9,133 nucleotides of DNA from an uncultured Lachnospiraceae bacterium (GTDB lineage: Bacteria; Bacillota; Clostridia; Lachnospirales; Lachnospiraceae): contig CAJUCG010000140.1 in the NCBI GenBank assembly GCA_910585065.1, forward strand, positions 1-9,133, in the 5' to 3' direction. The notes beneath the pieces were generated by a model, which saw nothing but the letters and a program-made list of their open reading frames with translations, was not told the origin of the DNA and ran no database searches. Positions 6,711-9,133 of this stretch are shown here, piece by piece (positions within the stretch are counted from its first letter, which is position 1; the number at the start of each line of letters is the position of its first letter). Made by a program: the position numbers and the translations under genes.

Positions 6711-6777
6711 TTTAGTTCCGCAGAAAACCCTACACAGCATAATTTCCTTCCGGTGCTGTTTCGGGGTTCTGCTGTTG
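6711..6777. repeat. Tandem palindromic repeat, copy C (67 bp, internal deletion)
   Basis: This copy lacks 39 bp compared with A and B. The missing part begins after acagca and ends at ctcgca, so a 3-base direct repeat gca marks the junction, as expected for slippage or short-homology deletion. The left arm of the long inner hairpin and its loop are gone, while the outer gcagaa/ttctgc and the acagca/tgctgt pairings remain. The copy ends directly at the fabV stop codon. Confidence 0.88.
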
Positions 6778-7944
6778 TTATATTTCTACGTCCTTTGTAT
6801 AATCTACATTATCATAGTGAAAACCAAACATATGATAAAAGTCTTCAAAATAGCCATCCACATCCGCATACTGCGCAAGATTTTCCGTTGTTACCTGTTC
6901 CCAGGCAAGTTTTACCGCCCTTTGTACATCCTCTCTCATCTCGTAATCGTCCATACGGATACGCCCCTCATCATCCACTGACACAATCTCTTTTGAAAGG
7001 CGGGTGGAAAACAATCGTTCCATCTGTTCGATACAGCCCTCGTGCAGTCCTTTTTCTTTCATTACCTTGTAGAGAATACACATATAAAGCGGCACAATGG
7101 GAATTGCGGAGCTTGCCTGTGTCACAAGTCCTTTATTTACTGAAACATAGGCTCTTAATCCCCGATCAGCAAATTCTTTACACATTTGCTTTGCGGTTTT
7201 CTCCACATCTTTTTTCGCCGCACCGATCGTCCCATTAAAATAGATCGGGTGCGTAATTTCCGGTCCAATATAAGAATATGCTACAGTAACTGCATTCTCT
7301 GCAAGAACCCCCGCCGCAAAAAGCTGTCTTATCCATTCAGCCCAATCCTCGCCGCCCATTACCTTGATGGTTGCAAATTCTTCTGAAGCATCCGCTGCCG
7401 GGATAGTTACTGATACAATTTCATTTTTCTGCAAATCCAAAGTTTTATTCGTGTAATCTTCCCCCGTTGTCTTTAATACCGAGGTATACACTGTACCGTC
7501 GCGGTCGGTGCGGCGCGGCGCGGCCAAACTGTAGATGACCATATCCACCTGACCGAGATCCGCGCGGATCTTTTCAATTGCCTGTGCCTTTATCTCATCG
7601 GAAAAGGCATCTCCGTTAATGGAGGCAGCATATAATCCCGTTTCTTTTGCATACTGTTCAAATGCCCTTGTATTGTAATATCCTGGCGTGGCAGTGCGCT
7701 TGCCGCTCGCTTCCTTCTCAAAACTAACTCCGAGTGTTGCCGCATTATTTCCAAAGGCGGCACAGATTCTTGAAGCTAAACCGTAGCCTGTCGACGCGCC
7801 GATCACTAGCACTTTTTTTGCCCCTTTGCGCCCTTCTACCTTTTTTGACTTGACATATTCTATCTGTCTTCGCACATGTTCGCTGCACCCTTCCGGATGC
7901 GCCGTAATGCAGATAAATCCTTTTACTTTTGGCTCTACAACCAT
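6778..7944 (-). CDS. fabV: FabV-type enoyl-ACP reductase / trans-2-enoyl-CoA reductase
   Basis: An NAD(P)H-dependent reductase of the FabV/Ter family that reduces the trans-2 double bond of enoyl-ACP (last step of each fatty-acid elongation cycle) or of enoyl-CoA. The 388 residues are close to the family norm of about 400. The N-terminus VVEPKVKGFICITAHPEGC is family-typical. The nucleotide-binding loop GASTGYG is at 49-55, the SLAAPRRTDRDG block at 139-150, and the catalytic Y-x8-K pair is Y235 and K244 within PIYFNGTIGAAKK. The C-terminal DVDGYFEDFYHMFGF is also typical. FabV enzymes are known to tolerate triclosan. Sequence alone cannot tell an ACP role from a CoA role (Ter, butyrate-type fermentation). 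A perfect AGGAGG lies 6 bases before the ATG. It starts 25 bp after the LiaF-like gene, which suggests an operon. Its stop codon abuts the repeat array, with no separate terminator. Confidence 0.95.
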   Translation of the reverse strand: MVVEPKVKGFICITAHPEGCSEHVRRQIEYVKSKKVEGRKGAKKVLVIGASTGYGLASRICAAFGNNAATLGVSFEKEASGKRTATPGYYNTRAFEQYAKETGLYAASINGDAFSDEIKAQAIEKIRADLGQVDMVIYSLAAPRRTDRDGTVYTSVLKTTGEDYTNKTLDLQKNEIVSVTIPAADASEEFATIKVMGGEDWAEWIRQLFAAGVLAENAVTVAYSYIGPEITHPIYFNGTIGAAKKDVEKTAKQMCKEFADRGLRAYVSVNKGLVTQASSAIPIVPLYMCILYKVMKEKGLHEGCIEQMERLFSTRLSKEIVSVDDEGRIRMDDYEMREDVQRAVKLAWEQVTTENLAQYADVDGYFEDFYHMFGFHYDNVDYTKDVEI

Positions 7945-7969
7945 TACTTTCCTCCTCTATATCAATATC

Positions 7970-8653
7970 TTATTCTTCTTTATCCGAATTTTGGGTACCA
8001 TCTTCTTTTGCGGCTGCCACATCGATTATCTCCCCTACACCGGATTCTTTTCCGCCCATCTCTTTTCCTATGCCGGACTCCTTTACTATCTCTTTTGAGA
8101 GGTTCTCCAATACACCTTCTTCAAACATATCTTCCACCGTTTCATCCACAGATTTTGCCGCGGTTACTGCCAGCCCGCCAAAAGTCACTTTTGCTTCAAT
8201 ATAGATGGTATGTACATCCTCGCCCTCGTACTCCGGCACCATATTGGAAACTCCCCCAGACAAACATTTACAATCACATTTTACATTTACCCCATATGGC
8301 ACTTTAATACTTATTCCACCAAACACATTAGTAATATTTAAAAATACATCCGAGGTCATTTTCAGTTCCTGCAAATCAAGATTTACTCCACCAAGACAAT
8401 TCTTTATATTTGCACCGGAAAAACGCTCATCCCCAATCTTGATCTCTTTGCTGTTCATAAAAAGATCATAGGTTTTATAAGCACTGTCCGCATTTTCCTC
8501 CTCTAATTTCTCATCGCGCCTTTTGCGGTATTTTGCATAACTGCTTACAATATTATCGAGTAATATGTAAATTATTGCAATTTTTAATAATCTCCGGGCA
8601 AGCTTTCCTTTTTTTGGCTGCTCTGCGCTATAATCCATTTCTTTTTTTGCCAT
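7970..8653 (-). CDS. Small membrane protein with LiaF-like C-terminal domain
   Basis: The 227-residue protein has a basic cytoplasmic N-terminus, one hydrophobic span (about 22-40) flanked by KLARR and KYRKRR, and a beta-rich domain (about 69-165). That domain contains CLGGVNLDLQEL (86-97), NVFGGISIKVPYGVNVKCD (109-127) and VTFGGLAV (156-163). The repeated GG-hydrophobic pattern and the FGGI-x-I-x-VP signature match the C-terminal domain of LiaF-like and other cell-wall-antibiotic response proteins. Those are membrane sensors or inhibitors of LiaRS-type signalling, but this protein has one span rather than several, and no histidine kinase or response regulator is seen nearby. The tail (about 187-227) is acidic and low-complexity, with near-repeats ESGIG and ESGVG. 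ATG at 8653 is chosen from AGGAGG 9 bases upstream; the longer frame to 8686 begins with TTG ahead of that site. Gaps of 72 bp to the DUF1015 gene and 25 bp to fabV suggest one operon. The domain is recognised by pattern only. Confidence 0.75.
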   Translation of the reverse strand: MAKKEMDYSAEQPKKGKLARRLLKIAIIYILLDNIVSSYAKYRKRRDEKLEEENADSAYKTYDLFMNSKEIKIGDERFSGANIKNCLGGVNLDLQELKMTSDVFLNITNVFGGISIKVPYGVNVKCDCKCLSGGVSNMVPEYEGEDVHTIYIEAKVTFGGLAVTAAKSVDETVEDMFEEGVLENLSKEIVKESGIGKEMGGKESGVGEIIDVAAAKEDGTQNSDKEE

Positions 8654-8725
8654 AATAAATTTCCTCCTTATTATAATTTTTGCCAAAATTACCGCTCTTT
8701 TGGTTCTCTTTTCCCGCTTTTTCTC

Positions 8726-9133
8726 TTACGAGAGTTTATGGATAAATAGCCCGCTTCTAAGCTTTGGCTCAAACCAAGTAGATTTGGGCGGCATAAGCAG
8801 TCCCGCGTCCGATACGGAGAAAAGTTCAAGGATTGAGGTCGGATACATGGAAAATGCCACAGCCATATTCTGTCCCACTCTGCGCTCAAGCTCCAAAACT
8901 CCCCGAATTCCACCGATGAAATCAATTCGCTTATTTGTGCGGGGGTCGTCAATTCCAAGAATTGGGGCAAGCAAATAATCCTGCAGGATAGTTACATCAA
9001 GTGACTTTACCGGATCGCTTCCCCCTAAAATTTCCGGCTTTGCTGTAAGTTCATACCAGCAATCCTTTAGATACATTCCAAAATGTCCCTTATCTTTTGG
9101 CGTGACTGCTTCCTTTTTGCCTTCTGATATAGA
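8726..9133 (-). CDS. DUF1015 family protein, C-terminal part (5' end outside the window)
   Basis: The frame stays open to the window edge, so only the last 135 residues are present. The first visible residues are SISEGKK, leading into DKGHFGMYLKDCWYEL. Features typical of the DUF1015 C-terminus are IDFIGGIRGVLELERRV, AFSMYPTSIEELF-like text (here SMYPTSILELFSVSD) and the highly conserved LLMPPKSTWFEPKLRSG followed by LFIH near the stop. The family is widespread in Clostridia, often near serine or phosphoglycerate metabolism genes, but its biochemical role is unsettled. It is probably the upstream member of an operon with the LiaF-like gene and fabV. No terminator is seen in the 72-bp gap that follows. 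Confidence 0.93.
   Translation of the reverse strand, partial: SISEGKKEAVTPKDKGHFGMYLKDCWYELTAKPEILGGSDPVKSLDVTILQDYLLAPILGIDDPRTNKRIDFIGGIRGVLELERRVGQNMAVAFSMYPTSILELFSVSDAGLLMPPKSTWFEPKLRSGLFIHKLS

Noticed and set aside
6499..6777. CRISPR array
   Set aside because: Only three units, each 106 or 67 bp with no unique spacers between them, and no cas genes nearby.
6475..6777. T-box riboswitch upstream of argS
   Set aside because: No recognisable T-box sequence or specifier stem with a following terminator was found; the spacer is explained by the tandem repeats.
6380..7238. Open frames through the tandem repeats on the + strand
   Set aside because: They are translations of a palindromic repeat whose 106-bp period shifts frame between copies, they run antisense into fabV and argS, and they lack ribosome binding sites.
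8654..8690. TATAAT-like sequence just upstream of the LiaF-like gene on the minus strand
   Set aside because: It abuts the AGGAGG, so transcription would begin at or inside the ribosome binding site, and no -35 box is found at the right distance.

Overview
This window looks like chromosomal DNA from an anaerobic Firmicute of class Clostridia, most likely the family Lachnospiraceae. That placement is an inference. It rests on TTG start codons behind good Shine-Dalgarno sites, on the gene set (FabV-type enoyl reductase, DUF815 ATPase, DUF1015 protein, PQQ-like propeller lipoprotein, SH3 protein with a Thr-Pro stalk) and on the abundance of short palindromic intergenic repeats. No phage, plasmid, insertion sequence, CRISPR array, rRNA or tRNA gene is visible.

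Layout. Positions 1-219 hold no gene. They contain two copies of a double-palindrome repeat, each carrying an extended -10 promoter motif, plus two further inverted repeats. The only + strand gene (220-1944) follows: a secreted lipoprotein with a PQQ-like beta-propeller. It converges on the minus-strand genes at an intrinsic terminator (2047-2088) that can work in both directions. Everything from 2087 to the window end is on the minus strand. In order of transcription the genes are: a DUF1015 protein (partial, 8726 to beyond the window), a small membrane protein with a LiaF-like C-terminal domain (7970-8653), the enoyl reductase fabV (6778-7944), a 303-bp spacer made almost entirely of three tandem palindromic repeats, argS (4699-6474), a DUF815 AAA-type ATPase (3361-4674), and a single-pass membrane protein with an SH3 domain outside and a Tudor-like domain inside (2087-3214).

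How the genes relate. DUF1015, the LiaF-like gene and fabV are closely spaced and probably co-transcribed. argS and the DUF815 ATPase are 24 bp apart and probably form a second unit. The last gene has its own near-consensus promoter (TTGACA, 17 bp, TAAAAT) in the spacer after the ATPase gene. The mix of housekeeping enzymes (arginyl-tRNA synthetase, enoyl reductase) with envelope-facing proteins (LiaF-like, SH3 membrane protein, propeller lipoprotein) does not form one recognisable pathway.

I see no clearly new multi-gene system. The most unusual items are the SH3/stalk/membrane/Tudor-like protein, which could link the envelope to a cytoplasmic partner, and the two families of structured intergenic repeats. 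In one of these families a copy has lost exactly one arm of its hairpin.
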